From contig NZ_CP078078.1 in assembly GCF_023101205.1 (NCBI RefSeq), positions 1,488,001-1,552,000 of the forward strand: a DNA stretch of 64,000 nucleotides. The letters are read 5' to 3'. Positions 1-8,412 of this stretch are shown here, piece after piece. A program made the position numbers and the translations under genes. A model generated the notes under the pieces. That model was not told where the DNA came from, made no database searches, and was given only the letters and a program-made list of their open reading frames with translations. Positions within the stretch are counted from its first letter, which is position 1; each line of letters starts with the position of its first letter. Source of the DNA: Microbacterium aurugineum (GTDB lineage: Bacteria; Actinomycetota; Actinomycetes; Actinomycetales; Microbacteriaceae).

Positions 1-240
1 TGCGGTCTCCAAGACGTCGGTGCCGTGGAGGGGGATCGACGCCGTGATGCGATCGGCGAGTTCGGCGAGCAGCTCCTGTTTGCTCGCGAAGTGCCAGTAC
101 AGGGCACTCGGCTGGACGTCGAGCCGACCGGCGATGCGCCGCATCGAGAGGTCCGCGAGCCCGACCTCATCCAGGAGTTCGAGCGCGTTGCGGGCGACGC
201 TGTCTCGATCGTGTCGGGCCGGATTGGGGTCGGGGGTCAT
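1..240 (-). CDS. TetR family transcriptional regulator, C-terminus cut by window edge
   Basis: The minus-strand frame from the ATG at 240 runs off the left edge, so only the first 80 residues are present. They form a TetR DNA-binding domain: a helix, then LSMRRIAGRL as the start of the helix-turn-helix, then the typical recognition-helix and post-helix stretch SALYWHFASKQELL. The ligand-binding half lies outside the window. A perfect TATAAT box sits six bases upstream of the ATG, so the mRNA is probably leaderless. Two tandem palindromes next to this box suggest that it represses itself and the divergent transporter genes. The effector cannot be judged. Confidence 0.9.
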   Translation of the reverse strand, partial: MTPDPNPARHDRDSVARNALELLDEVGLADLSMRRIAGRLDVQPSALYWHFASKQELLAELADRITASIPLHGTDVLETA

Positions 241-246
241 GCGCCC

Positions 247-281
247 ATTATAGTGAACGGCGTTCAGGTGAACACTGTTCA
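247..281. promoter_or_regulatory. tetR promoter and two tandem palindromic operators
   Basis: Minus-strand TATAAT lies at 252-247. Two odd palindromes follow at 254-266 (TGAACGGCGTTCA) and 269-281 (TGAACACTGTTCA). They share the arms TGAAC/GTTCA and are offset by 15 bp. This is the classic layout of a TetR-family operator, bound by two dimers, between divergent genes. It covers the region upstream of the tetR -10 and lies 30 bp before the EcfA start. Confidence 0.75.
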
Positions 282-310
282 GGTTTACTGGCGCGGCAGC
301 GGAGGAAGCG

Positions 311-1015
311 ATGACGATGGCAGGACGAACCCAGGTCGCACACGGTGTGATCGCGGTCGACGGGGTGTCGGTGGAGTTCGATGGTCGCTCCGTGCTCGAG
401 GACGTCACGCTGGAGCTGAGCGCCCCCACGATCGCCGTGATCGGAGCGAACGGGTCGGGGAAGTCGACGTTCGTGCGGCTTCTGAACGGGCTGGTGGCAC
501 CGAGCCGCGGTCACGTGTCGGTACACGGGATCGATCCGCAGCGGGATCGGGCGGACCTCCGCAGGCGTGTGGGGTTCGTGTTCACCAATCCCGACGCGCA
601 GATCCTCATGCCGACACCGGCTGAAGATCTCGCGCTCTCGGTGCGCGGGCGTCCGAAAGCAGAGGCGGACGCGCTGGTGCGCGAGGCGCTCGACGCGCAT
701 GGTCTGGCGGGCCACGCCGATGTCCCGGCGTCGAGTCTGTCCGGCGGACAGAAGCAGATGCTCGCGCTCGCTTCCGTGCTCATCACCGAGCCTGAGTTGA
801 TCGTGGCCGATGAGCCGACGACTCTCCTCGATCTCCGCAACGCGCGCCGCATCGGCGATCTCCTGCTCGCGCAGCCATCCCAGGTGGTGGTCGTGACGCA
901 CGATCTCGAACTGGCCGCGCGCTGCGAGGCGGTCGTGCTGTTCGAGGAGGGGCGGGTCAGTACCGTGGGTGAGCCGGCGACGGTGATCGAGGCCTACCGT
1001 CGGGCGTGCGCATGA
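311..1015 (+). CDS. ECF-type ABC transporter ATPase (EcfA/BioM-like)
   Basis: This 234-residue ATPase should power an energy-coupling factor importer for a vitamin or metal. It has the Walker A motif GANGSGKST near residue 48, the Q-loop stretch FTNPDAQIL, the signature LSGGQKQM, Walker B LIVADEPTTLLD and the switch histidine in VVVTHDLE. The single, short ATPase resembles BioM/CbiO rather than a drug exporter. A GGAGGA ribosome site at 301-306 supports the ATG at 311. It overlaps the EcfT gene by an ATGA junction, so the two are co-translated. No substrate-binding S component (such as BioY) is visible, so the substrate is unknown. Confidence 0.85.
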   Translation: MTMAGRTQVAHGVIAVDGVSVEFDGRSVLEDVTLELSAPTIAVIGANGSGKSTFVRLLNGLVAPSRGHVSVHGIDPQRDRADLRRRVGFVFTNPDAQILMPTPAEDLALSVRGRPKAEADALVREALDAHGLAGHADVPASSLSGGQKQMLALASVLITEPELIVADEPTTLLDLRNARRIGDLLLAQPSQVVVVTHDLELAARCEAVVLFEEGRVSTVGEPATVIEAYRRACA

Positions 1016-1605
1016 TCGCACTGTACATTCCCGCGCACGGCATCCTCCATCGGGCTCGTGTCACGTTCAAGCTGGCGGCCCTGGCGCTCGGATCCCTCGT
1101 CCTGTCGCTGTACCCGCATGACCCGCTCAGCATCGCCGTCTCTCTGACCCTCGTGCTGGCGCTGTACGCCATCGGCGGTCTCCCGCTCCGGGTGCCGTTC
1201 GTCGAGATCTGGCGTCTGCGCTGGCTCGTCGTCGTGCTCGGCGTCGCTCTGGCGGTCTTCGTCTCGCCTTCTGCCGCCTGGGTCAACACGGGGCGAGTCG
1301 TCGCCGTGCTCCTCCTTGCGAGTCTCTTGACGCTCACGACGCGAGTGTCCGACCTCCTCGCTGTGCTCCGTCGCTTCCTGCGGCCGCTCCACCGTTTCGG
1401 GGTGGATCCCGATGCCGCGGCCCTCACCGTCTCACTCACCCTCACGACGATCCCGGTGATGGCCGGGTTCCTCGAGCGCCTCCGGGAGGCGGAGCGCGCC
1501 CGTGGCGTGCGGTTGGGGGTGCGCACGGTCGTCCCGCTGCTCGTGCTGGCCCTGCGTCATGCGGACGAGGTCGGTGACGCGCTGGCGGCCCGGGGTATCG
1601 GTTGA
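1012..1605 (+). CDS. Energy-coupling factor transmembrane protein (EcfT/BioN-like)
   Basis: This membrane protein of about 197 residues has four to five hydrophobic segments. Near its C-terminus are two Ala-Arg-Gly motifs (ERARG and AARGIG), the coupling-helix signature through which EcfT contacts the ATPase. I chose the ATG at 1012, which overlaps the TGA of the ATPase gene. A GTG at 1006 is the alternative. It should form a complex with the upstream ATPase and an S component encoded elsewhere. The pair is probably controlled by the TetR regulator across the divergent operator. Confidence 0.83.
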   Translation: MIALYIPAHGILHRARVTFKLAALALGSLVLSLYPHDPLSIAVSLTLVLALYAIGGLPLRVPFVEIWRLRWLVVVLGVALAVFVSPSAAWVNTGRVVAVLLLASLLTLTTRVSDLLAVLRRFLRPLHRFGVDPDAAALTVSLTLTTIPVMAGFLERLREAERARGVRLGVRTVVPLLVLALRHADEVGDALAARGIG

Positions 1606-1608
1606 CCT

Positions 1609-2919
1609 CTAGGCCGGGACGAGGACACCCGTTACCGGTGACGGCGAGGTCTTCTCCTGCGAGCAGAGGCGGAGAGCGCTGAGGAGCAGTGCGACGGCGA
1701 TCAGCGCGGTGGCCACCGAGGTGCCGAGCACCAGGAGCAGCACGATGCCGATCAGACCGCTCAGGACACCGACCACCAGCCGCGGTCGCGAAGCCGTCGC
1801 CTGCGGCGCGGGCTGTGCCTCGAATCGAGTGAACGCGACGGCGGCGAGTGCGGTGAGTGCCAGGGCGGTGACGAGCCAGAGCGGACGGCCGGCCCACCAG
1901 CCCGCGCTGTCGAGTGCGGGAAGGGTGTCCCCGACGGCCATCGCAGAGACCGCGGTGACGCCCGCCATCACGAGCAGCACGGGCATGTGCCAGAGGTAGA
2001 TCGTCATGGTGCGGACGGTCACGAATCCGGTGAAGGCTGCGACGCGGGGTCGCCGGCTGAAACGTTCGAGCCGCTCGCGGTGCAAGGACAGCAGGCTCGT
2101 GTGCGCGACACCCACGAGGAGGAGCGCTCCGGTCGGCGGATTGATGTTCGCGATCAGGTTGGAGGAGTAGAGGCCGGACGCGAACGTGGCGACGAGCACC
2201 AGCAACGCACCGAATCCGGCTGCCGCCCGTGTGCGCCTGCGGAGCGCGTCGATGCGTCCGTCGGCGAGGAAGAAGCCGAGTTGCTGCAGGGCCATCCAGA
2301 CGAAGGCGAGGTTCAGGAAGCCGAGCCCTTCCAGTCCGGTCACGGCGCGCAGCACATCGACGGCGATCGCCGCCGCGGCCAGCACGGTGATCGTACGATG
2401 CGGAGCCCCCTCGTGCGCCGAGGCGAGCAGCGGGAGCAGGGTCTGGCAGAGCAGGAACACGCCGAGGAACCACAGGGGTTGGCCGTAGCGGAATCCCGCG
2501 GTCGCGATGAGGTCGGCAGGGACCCCGGCGACCGTGAGCAGTGCCAGACCCACCCCGACGGCCGCGATCGTGAAGACGGCGGGCCGCAGCAGGCGGTGCA
2601 GTCGACCCGCGATGAATCCGATCGCCGTGCCTCCGCGCTCCCGAGTCCGCCGGTAGGCGAGGAGTCCGGAGAAGCCGCCGATCACGAAGAAGAGAGGCAT
2701 CACCTGGAGCAACCAGCTGAGCGGCGCGATCCACGCGGTGCCGTCGCTGGCATTGGTGAAGACAGGGCCCTGGTCGGCGACCGTGACCCCCACCATGATC
2801 GAATGCAGGAGCACCACGCCCAGCACGCAGAGCGCCCGGACGAAGTCGATCCCGGTGTCGCGGGCTGGGCGCCGGGGACGCGCGGAAACGGCGGCGTGCG
2901 GCGTCTGGACGATGGCCAT
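1609..2919 (-). CDS. Acyltransferase 3 family membrane protein
   Basis: This 436-residue integral membrane protein has about ten hydrophobic segments. It begins with the family hallmark: an Arg/Asp-rich cytoplasmic edge (RDTGIDFVRALCVLG) leading into the first helix and the catalytic-type His in VVLLHSIMVG. Members O-acylate sugars, glycopeptides or lipids in the envelope. The acceptor here cannot be predicted. A GAGGAGGA ribosome site lies five bases before the ATG. It is convergent with EcfT, with only three bases between the stop codons, and stands alone. Confidence 0.85.
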   Translation of the reverse strand: MAIVQTPHAAVSARPRRPARDTGIDFVRALCVLGVVLLHSIMVGVTVADQGPVFTNASDGTAWIAPLSWLLQVMPLFFVIGGFSGLLAYRRTRERGGTAIGFIAGRLHRLLRPAVFTIAAVGVGLALLTVAGVPADLIATAGFRYGQPLWFLGVFLLCQTLLPLLASAHEGAPHRTITVLAAAAIAVDVLRAVTGLEGLGFLNLAFVWMALQQLGFFLADGRIDALRRRTRAAAGFGALLVLVATFASGLYSSNLIANINPPTGALLLVGVAHTSLLSLHRERLERFSRRPRVAAFTGFVTVRTMTIYLWHMPVLLVMAGVTAVSAMAVGDTLPALDSAGWWAGRPLWLVTALALTALAAVAFTRFEAQPAPQATASRPRLVVGVLSGLIGIVLLLVLGTSVATALIAVALLLSALRLCSQEKTSPSPVTGVLVPA

Positions 2920-2997
2920 GAGTCCTCCTCGGGAGCGGTGTCCCAGGAGACTATGGATGCGGTGACCGCAGCGGCATCACCCCCGGGTGCCGTTGCG

Positions 2998-3014
2998 ACC
3001 CCCTACGAGGGGGT
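2998..3014. terminator. Possible weak hairpin after the response regulator
   Basis: The arms ACCCCCT (2998-3004) and AGGGGGT (3008-3014) form a seven-pair hairpin with a three-base loop, just past the stop codon of the two-component operon on the minus strand. There is no T-run, so its role as a terminator is uncertain. Confidence 0.35.
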
Positions 3015-3017
3015 GAG

Positions 3018-3689
3018 TCAGGACGACGGCTCGACCAGACCGGTGTCGTACGCCAGGATCACGGCGTGCACGCGATCGCGCAGGTTCAGCTTCGCGAGCA
3101 CCTTGCCGACGTGTGTCTTCACCGTCTGCTCGGCGATGAAGAGGTCGGCGGCGATCTCGGTGTTCGAGCGGCCCCTGCCGATCAGGACGAGCACCTCGCG
3201 TTCACGATCGGTGAGTTCTGCGAGCGCGGTCGCGGAGCGTGGCGCGCGGGGGCGGCGGCCGGCGAACTGCTCGATCATCCGCCGCGTCACGCTCGGTGCG
3301 AGGAGGGCGTCTCCGCCGGCGACGACCCGCACGGCGTGGACGAGCTCTTCGGGCAACGCGTCCTTGAGCAGGAATCCGCTCGCCCCGGCCTCGAGCGCGT
3401 CGTATACGTAGTCGTCGATGTCGAAGGTGGTGAGCATGAGGATCCGGGGGACATGCGCGGCCGGGTACGACGGGCCGAGGATGCGTCGGGTCGCCTCGAT
3501 CCCGTCGAGCTCGGGCATGCGCACGTCCATCAGGATCACGTCGGGATCGAGACGTGCTGCGAGGGTGACGGCCTCGTCCCCGGTCGATGCCTGTCCGGCC
3601 ACCCGGATCCCCTCGTGGGCATCGAGGAGCGCGGCGAATCCGGCGCGGACCATGGCCTGGTCGTCGGCGATGAGCACGCTGATCGTCAC
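3018..3689 (-). CDS. NarL/LuxR-type response regulator
   Basis: This 223-residue regulator has a receiver domain (residues 1-120) with acidic pocket D9/D10, phosphoacceptor D55 in LMDVRMPE, T87/T88 and K109. A LuxR-type helix-turn-helix (about 158-212; TDREREVLVLI, then EQTVKTHVGKVLAKL) follows. Its ATG overlaps the end of the histidine kinase gene by four bases, so it is the cognate partner of that kinase. The DNA target is not evident. The operon order is dedA, kinase, regulator. Confidence 0.93.
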   Translation of the reverse strand: MTISVLIADDQAMVRAGFAALLDAHEGIRVAGQASTGDEAVTLAARLDPDVILMDVRMPELDGIEATRRILGPSYPAAHVPRILMLTTFDIDDYVYDALEAGASGFLLKDALPEELVHAVRVVAGGDALLAPSVTRRMIEQFAGRRPRAPRSATALAELTDREREVLVLIGRGRSNTEIAADLFIAEQTVKTHVGKVLAKLNLRDRVHAVILAYDTGLVEPSS

Positions 3690-4945
3690 GGATTCTCCTT
3701 GTCGAGGGAAGAGGCGGTGCTACCGGGGGCGACGGGAAGGACGGCGTCGACATCCCACCCGCCGTCCTCCGCGGGGCCGGCGGAGAGGCTCCCGCCGAGG
3801 ATCTCGGCGCGTTCCCGCATGCCACGCAGGCCGTAGCCGCCTCCGTGACCATCAGGACGGTGCGGCGGCGCGGCGTTGTGCACACGGATGTGGACGGCGC
3901 GAGCGTCCGCGTGCAACCGCACCGCGATCCTTGCGCCGGGCGCGTGGCGGACCGCATTGCTCAGTGCTTCCTGGACGATACGGAACGCGGCGATCTGCAC
4001 GGCGGGTTCGGCGTTCGTCGTGTCTCCGCCTTCGAGCACGAGGCCGACCTCGACACCGGCGCGCCGGATGCTGTCGACCAGGGCAGGGATGTCGTCGATG
4101 CCCTGCTGGGGGGCCAGCTCGGCACCCTGATCCTCGGTTCGGAGGACACCGAGCATCCGTCGCATCTCGGTGAGCGAGCTGCGCGCGGTCGCGGCGATGT
4201 CGTCGAACTCGGCCGTCGCCACGTCGCCCAACTCGGGGATGCGGTACCGCGCGGTCGACGCCTGGACCTGGATCACCGACATGCTGTGCGCGACGACGTC
4301 ATGCAGCTCGCGGGCGATCCGGGTGCGCTCCTCGACGAGGGCGCGCCTGGCTTCCTCGAGCGCGCTGTGCTCCTTCTCGCGCGTCAGCTCGGCGGCGACC
4401 CGGACGCGACCGGCGACCAGAGCCGCGATGAGGAACATCGCGGCGGCGACCGCCGTCGTGACGATGAGGTCGGCTGTGGCACTCGCCGAGGACTCCGGCC
4501 GCGCCACCAGGTCGGGGCGGATGACCGGCGCGAGAAGCGACGCGATCGCACCGAGGAGCAGGGCGAACGCGCCGAGTCGTCCGCCGTGGACGAAGGTGAC
4601 GACGCCCACGAAGAGCACGAACGTCAGGAGTGCGGGGACGGACCACGGCCACGGGGACTCGACTGCGATCTCGGTGACGACCGTGAGGGGCAGGGTGAGG
4701 GCGGCCGCCGTGAAGAGGCCGATGGCCAATGCCGGGCGGGAGAGTGCGAGCAGCGGCGAAGCGCACAGAGCGGCACCGAGGATGAACGACAGGGGCAGCG
4801 GTGTTCCGTACAACACGGTCTGCAGCGACACCAGGACGGCGTACAGCGCCGCGGCCGCCGCACCCAAGGCCACGAGGGCGGCGGTGCGGCGGCTGATGCG
4901 TTGGCGCAAAGGTGTGCGCTCGCGTCGGCGTGCCATGACTGTCAT
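3686..4945 (-). CDS. Two-component sensor histidine kinase (HisKA_3 type)
   Basis: This 419-residue kinase has five or six N-terminal transmembrane segments (about residues 22-180), no obvious extracellular sensor domain, a short coiled-coil region and a HisKA_3 dimerisation domain with phosphoacceptor H215 in RELHDVVAH. The HATPase domain ends with the G-box GGGYGLRGMRERAEILGG. It resembles intramembrane-sensing kinases that detect envelope stress. The ATG at 4945 overlaps the dedA stop codon. A second ATG at 4936 is possible. The pairing with dedA fits a membrane-state signal, but that is inference. Confidence 0.92.
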   Translation of the reverse strand: MTVMARRRERTPLRQRISRRTAALVALGAAAAALYAVLVSLQTVLYGTPLPLSFILGAALCASPLLALSRPALAIGLFTAAALTLPLTVVTEIAVESPWPWSVPALLTFVLFVGVVTFVHGGRLGAFALLLGAIASLLAPVIRPDLVARPESSASATADLIVTTAVAAAMFLIAALVAGRVRVAAELTREKEHSALEEARRALVEERTRIARELHDVVAHSMSVIQVQASTARYRIPELGDVATAEFDDIAATARSSLTEMRRMLGVLRTEDQGAELAPQQGIDDIPALVDSIRRAGVEVGLVLEGGDTTNAEPAVQIAAFRIVQEALSNAVRHAPGARIAVRLHADARAVHIRVHNAAPPHRPDGHGGGYGLRGMRERAEILGGSLSAGPAEDGGWDVDAVLPVAPGSTASSLDKENP

Positions 4946-5559
4946 CCTGCCAGTTGCGCGGCCGGGGCGCGGCGGCGACGGGCTGCGGCGATCCGGTCGA
5001 TCACGAGCCCGACGACGAGGGCGATGACGATCCCGAGGCCGCCGCTGAGCAGCGGCTGATCCTTGATCCAGGCACCGGCGAGCAGGCCGATCGCGAGGCT
5101 GAACACACTCCAGCTGGTGCCGGCGATCAGGCTCAACGGGAGGAACCGCCGCCAGGGGAAGCCGAGAGCGCCGGCGGACATGTTGACGGCGACGCGCCCC
5201 ACCGGGATGTAGCGGGCGCCGAGGATCAGAGTGGCGCTGCGTCGGTCGAGTGCATGCTGGGCGTAGGCGAAGGTGGCGGCGACCCGGGGGCGCCGCATCC
5301 AGGCGAAGCGTGTGGTGCCGATCGCCCGCCCGATCAGGAAAGCGAGGTTGTCGCCGATCGCGGCACCGACCGCCGCGACCACACCGAGGAGCAGGAGATT
5401 CCCCTCGCCCGTCGACGCGGTGACGGCCGCCGCGGCGACGAGCACGGTCTCACTGGGCACGGGCGGGAAGAAGCCATCGATGACCGTGACCGCGAAGAGG
5501 ACCACGTACAGCCAGGGGGAGGCGATGGCCTGCATGATGAGCTCGTTGAGGATGTCCAC
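4942..5559 (-). CDS. DedA family membrane protein
   Basis: This 205-residue polytopic protein has the DedA/VTT-fold signature, including the re-entrant-loop sequence GARYIPVGRVAVNMSAG, and four to five hydrophobic helices. Some DedA proteins flip lipids such as undecaprenyl phosphate or phosphatidylethanolamine. It starts with GTG at 5559. A minus-strand TAACGT box ends six bases upstream, so this first gene of the kinase/regulator operon looks leaderless. The stop codon overlaps the kinase start. Confidence 0.9.
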   Translation of the reverse strand: MDILNELIMQAIASPWLYVVLFAVTVIDGFFPPVPSETVLVAAAAVTASTGEGNLLLLGVVAAVGAAIGDNLAFLIGRAIGTTRFAWMRRPRVAATFAYAQHALDRRSATLILGARYIPVGRVAVNMSAGALGFPWRRFLPLSLIAGTSWSVFSLAIGLLAGAWIKDQPLLSGGLGIVIALVVGLVIDRIAAARRRRAPAAQLAG

Positions 5560-5722
5560 TCGAGCACGTTATGCGGCGGGTGCGGCGGTGGGCATCCCTC
5601 CGCGGTATCGCCTGCGTCACTCTCCGGATTGATCTTGCTGAGCGAGGCCCCCGGCTACGACGCATATACTGGGAGGCTGGCCGATCGGCCGACCACCCTC
5701 CCCGAAAGAACGGACGTCTGCT

Positions 5723-7321
5723 GTGCTTGCCGTGCACGACCTCGAGATCCGCGTTGGCGCGCGCCTGCTGATGGAGAACGTCTCGTTCCGTGTCGCCGAC
5801 GGAGACAAGATCGGACTCGTCGGCCGCAACGGGGCCGGGAAGACGACGCTCACCAAAGTGCTCGCCGGTGACGTCCTGCCGTCCGGCGGCAGTGTGACCC
5901 GCTCGGGCGAGCTCGGCTACCTGCCGCAGGACCCCCGTTCGGGCAACCCTGAAGACCTCGCGCGCACCCGCATCCTCGACGCTCGTGGTCTCGGCCAGCT
6001 GAACCTCGGGATGACCGAGGCGGCACTCGCGATGGGATCGGATGATCCGGCCGTGGCCGACAAGGCGATGAAGCGCTACGCGCGTCTGACCGAGCAGTTC
6101 GAGGGTCAGGGTGGCTATGCGGCGGAGGCGGAGGCGGCTTCGATCGCCAACAACCTCTCCCTTCCCGACCGCATCCTCGACCAGCCGCTGTCGACGCTTT
6201 CCGGTGGGCAGCGTCGTCGCATCGAGCTCGCGCGCATTCTCTTCTCGGACGCGCAGACGATGATCCTCGACGAACCGACCAACCACCTCGACGCGGACAG
6301 CGTCGTGTGGCTGCGAGAGTTCCTCAAGGGCTACAAGGGTGGTCTGATCGTGATCAGCCACGATGTCGAACTGGTCGGCGAGACCGTGAACCGGGTGTTC
6401 TACCTCGACGCGAACCGCCAGATCATCGACACCTACAACATGAACTGGAAGAACTACCTGCGTCAGCGGGTGGCGGATGAGGAGCGTCGCAAGAAGGAGC
6501 GCGCGAACGCCGAGAAGAAGGCGACGACGCTGCAGCTGCAGGCCGCCCGTTTCGGCGCGAAGGCCTCGAAGGCCGCGGCCGCCCACCAGATGATCGCCCG
6601 CGCCGAGAAGCTGCTCGCCGGTCTCGACGAGGTCCGTCAGGAGGACCGGGTCGCCAAGCTGCGCTTCCCGAAGCCGGCACCGTGCGGCAAGACCCCGATG
6701 ATGGCGAGCGGCCTCTCGAAGTCCTACGGTTCGCTCGAGATCTTCACCGATGTCGACCTCGCGATCGACCGCGGGTCCAAGGTCGTCGTGCTCGGCCTCA
6801 ACGGTGCTGGAAAGACCACGCTGCTGCGGATGCTCGCAGGCGTCGATCAGCCCGACACCGGCCAGCTCGAGCCCGGTCACGGACTGAAGGTCGGGTACTA
6901 CGCGCAGGAGCACGAGAATCTCGACGTCAGCCGCTCGGTGCTCGAGAACATGGTGTCTGCTGCGCCCCACATCACCGAGACCGAAGCGCGCAAGGTGCTC
7001 GGCTCCTTCCTGTTCACCGGGGACGATGTGCTCAAGCCGGCGGGGGTGCTCTCCGGTGGGGAGAAGACCCGCCTGTCCCTCGCGACGCTCGTCGTGTCGT
7101 CCGCCAACCTGCTGCTGCTCGATGAGCCGACCAACAACCTCGACCCCGCCTCACGTGAGGAGATCCTCGGAGCGCTCGCGCACTACGAGGGCGCGGTGGT
7201 CCTCGTCTCGCACGACCCCGGCGCCGTGCAGTCGCTCAACCCCGAGCGCGTGCTCATCCTGCCCGATGGTGTCGAGGACATCTGGAGCCAGGAGTACCAG
7301 GACCTCATCGAGCTCGCCTGA
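5723..7321 (+). CDS. ABC-F family ATPase (ribosome-associated type)
   Basis: This 532-residue protein has two ABC domains and no membrane segment. The Walker A motifs are [10 protein letters not shown] and [11 protein letters not shown], the signatures are LSGGQRRRIEL and LSGGEKTRLSL, and the Walker B motifs are MILDEPTNHLD and LLLDEPTNNLD. Between the domains lies a charged helical linker (about residues 230-300, rich in Lys, Glu and Arg), the P-site tRNA interaction motif of ABC-F factors. Members act on the ribosome in translation control or antibiotic protection. The start is GTG at 5723. A possible -10 box, TATACT, lies at 5665-5670, giving a leader of about 50 bases. Confidence 0.9.
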   Translation: MLAVHDLEIRVGARLLMENVSFRVADGDKIGLVGRNGAGKTTLTKVLAGDVLPSGGSVTRSGELGYLPQDPRSGNPEDLARTRILDARGLGQLNLGMTEAALAMGSDDPAVADKAMKRYARLTEQFEGQGGYAAEAEAASIANNLSLPDRILDQPLSTLSGGQRRRIELARILFSDAQTMILDEPTNHLDADSVVWLREFLKGYKGGLIVISHDVELVGETVNRVFYLDANRQIIDTYNMNWKNYLRQRVADEERRKKERANAEKKATTLQLQAARFGAKASKAAAAHQMIARAEKLLAGLDEVRQEDRVAKLRFPKPAPCGKTPMMASGLSKSYGSLEIFTDVDLAIDRGSKVVVLGLNGAGKTTLLRMLAGVDQPDTGQLEPGHGLKVGYYAQEHENLDVSRSVLENMVSAAPHITETEARKVLGSFLFTGDDVLKPAGVLSGGEKTRLSLATLVVSSANLLLLDEPTNNLDPASREEILGALAHYEGAVVLVSHDPGAVQSLNPERVLILPDGVEDIWSQEYQDLIELA

Positions 7322-7387
7322 CCGCCCTCACCCTGCTGTGCAGGTCGATGACGGATCCACTCGGCGACTCATGGCATAGTCGGGAGC

Positions 7388-7966
7388 ATGCCGACTGAGC
7401 AGCGATCCCGTCCTTCCGAGATGAGTGCGTGGTTGCGCGTGCAGCCCTCGCTCACGGGAGCAGTACCTCCGGGTGAAGCCGTCGAACGTCCCGATGACCC
7501 GGTACCGCTCTTCCGGAAGTGGATCACGACGGCGGCCGCGACGGGAGTGCCGGAGCCGCACGCGATGACCCTGGCGACGCTCGACCTCGACGGCATACCC
7601 GACGCTCGGACGCTGATCCTTAAAGACGTGGATGAGCGCGGATGGGCCTTCGCGAGTTCCCGCTCCTCGCGCAAGGCCGCCCAGCTCGACGCGCACCCGG
7701 TGGCCGCGCTGAACTTCTGGTGGCAGCCCGTCCTGCGTGCCGTGCGTGTCCGCGGACGGATTCAAGAGGCATCCGTCGAGGAGAGCGCAGCCGACCTCGC
7801 GGCGCGTTCGGCCGAGGCCCGTGCCGGTGTGGCGCCCGGGGAGTGGGTCCTCTGGAGGCTCCTCGCGACCCGTGTCGAGTTCTGGCAGGGTGCGCCCGAC
7901 CGGCACCACACACGAATCGTCTATGACCGTACCGACGCCGGTTGGAGCATCGAGGAGCAGGCATGA
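7388..7966 (+). CDS. pdxH: Pyridoxamine 5'-phosphate oxidase-like protein
   Basis: This 192-residue flavoprotein should oxidise pyridoxamine or pyridoxine phosphate to pyridoxal phosphate. It has the split-barrel core PDARTLILKDVDERGWAF, the stretch SSRKAAQL, and the C-terminal PdxH block RVEFWQG. The usual end motif R-L-H-D-R reads R-H-H-T-R here, and the protein is about 25 residues shorter than E. coli PdxH, so true PdxH activity is likely but not certain. CATAGT lies seven bases before the ATG (leaderless pattern). The stop codon overlaps the start of the cupin gene. Confidence 0.78.
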   Translation: MPTEQRSRPSEMSAWLRVQPSLTGAVPPGEAVERPDDPVPLFRKWITTAAATGVPEPHAMTLATLDLDGIPDARTLILKDVDERGWAFASSRSSRKAAQLDAHPVAALNFWWQPVLRAVRVRGRIQEASVEESAADLAARSAEARAGVAPGEWVLWRLLATRVEFWQGAPDRHHTRIVYDRTDAGWSIEEQA

Positions 7967-8397
7967 GCGACTATCAGGTGGTCGAGATCGGGGCGCTCGA
8001 CGAGTGGCGTGCCCACCACGGAGGTTTTGACGCCGCCCGGGCGCGCGACGGCCGAAGGGTCGTGGATCACGAGCTGACCATGCAGTACATCGGGATGACG
8101 GCGAACGCGCTCGAACCGGGTGAGGAGGCCGGGTACTGGCACGTGCACAGGAAGATCGAAGAGGTGTACGTGTTCCTCGGTGGGCGCGGTCAGATGGGTC
8201 TCGACGACGACGTCGTCGAGGTCGGACCCGGAACCGTGATCCGCGTCGGTCAGGGCGTCGCCCGCACCTGGCGAGCGCGACCGGACAGCCCGGGGGAGCT
8301 GCGCTGGCTCTGTCTCCGCGCCGGCGGCGAGGAGTTGCCGCACTTTCCGGATGACAGCGCGCGTCTGCCGGAGCGGCCGATGCCCTGGGTGGACTGA
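7963..8397 (+). CDS. Cupin domain protein
   Basis: This 144-residue single-cupin protein has a conserved beta barrel with GYWHVHRKIEEVYVFLGGRG, where the two His and the Glu are the usual metal ligands of cupin motif 1, and a second motif around PGTVIRVGQGVART. I chose the ATG at 7963, which overlaps the previous stop codon and has GAGGAG five bases upstream. Co-translation with the PdxH-like gene suggests a linked job, but the ligand or reaction is unknown. Confidence 0.8.
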   Translation: MSDYQVVEIGALDEWRAHHGGFDAARARDGRRVVDHELTMQYIGMTANALEPGEEAGYWHVHRKIEEVYVFLGGRGQMGLDDDVVEVGPGTVIRVGQGVARTWRARPDSPGELRWLCLRAGGEELPHFPDDSARLPERPMPWVD

Positions 8398-8412
8398 GCA
8401 CCCGCCCCGGGG

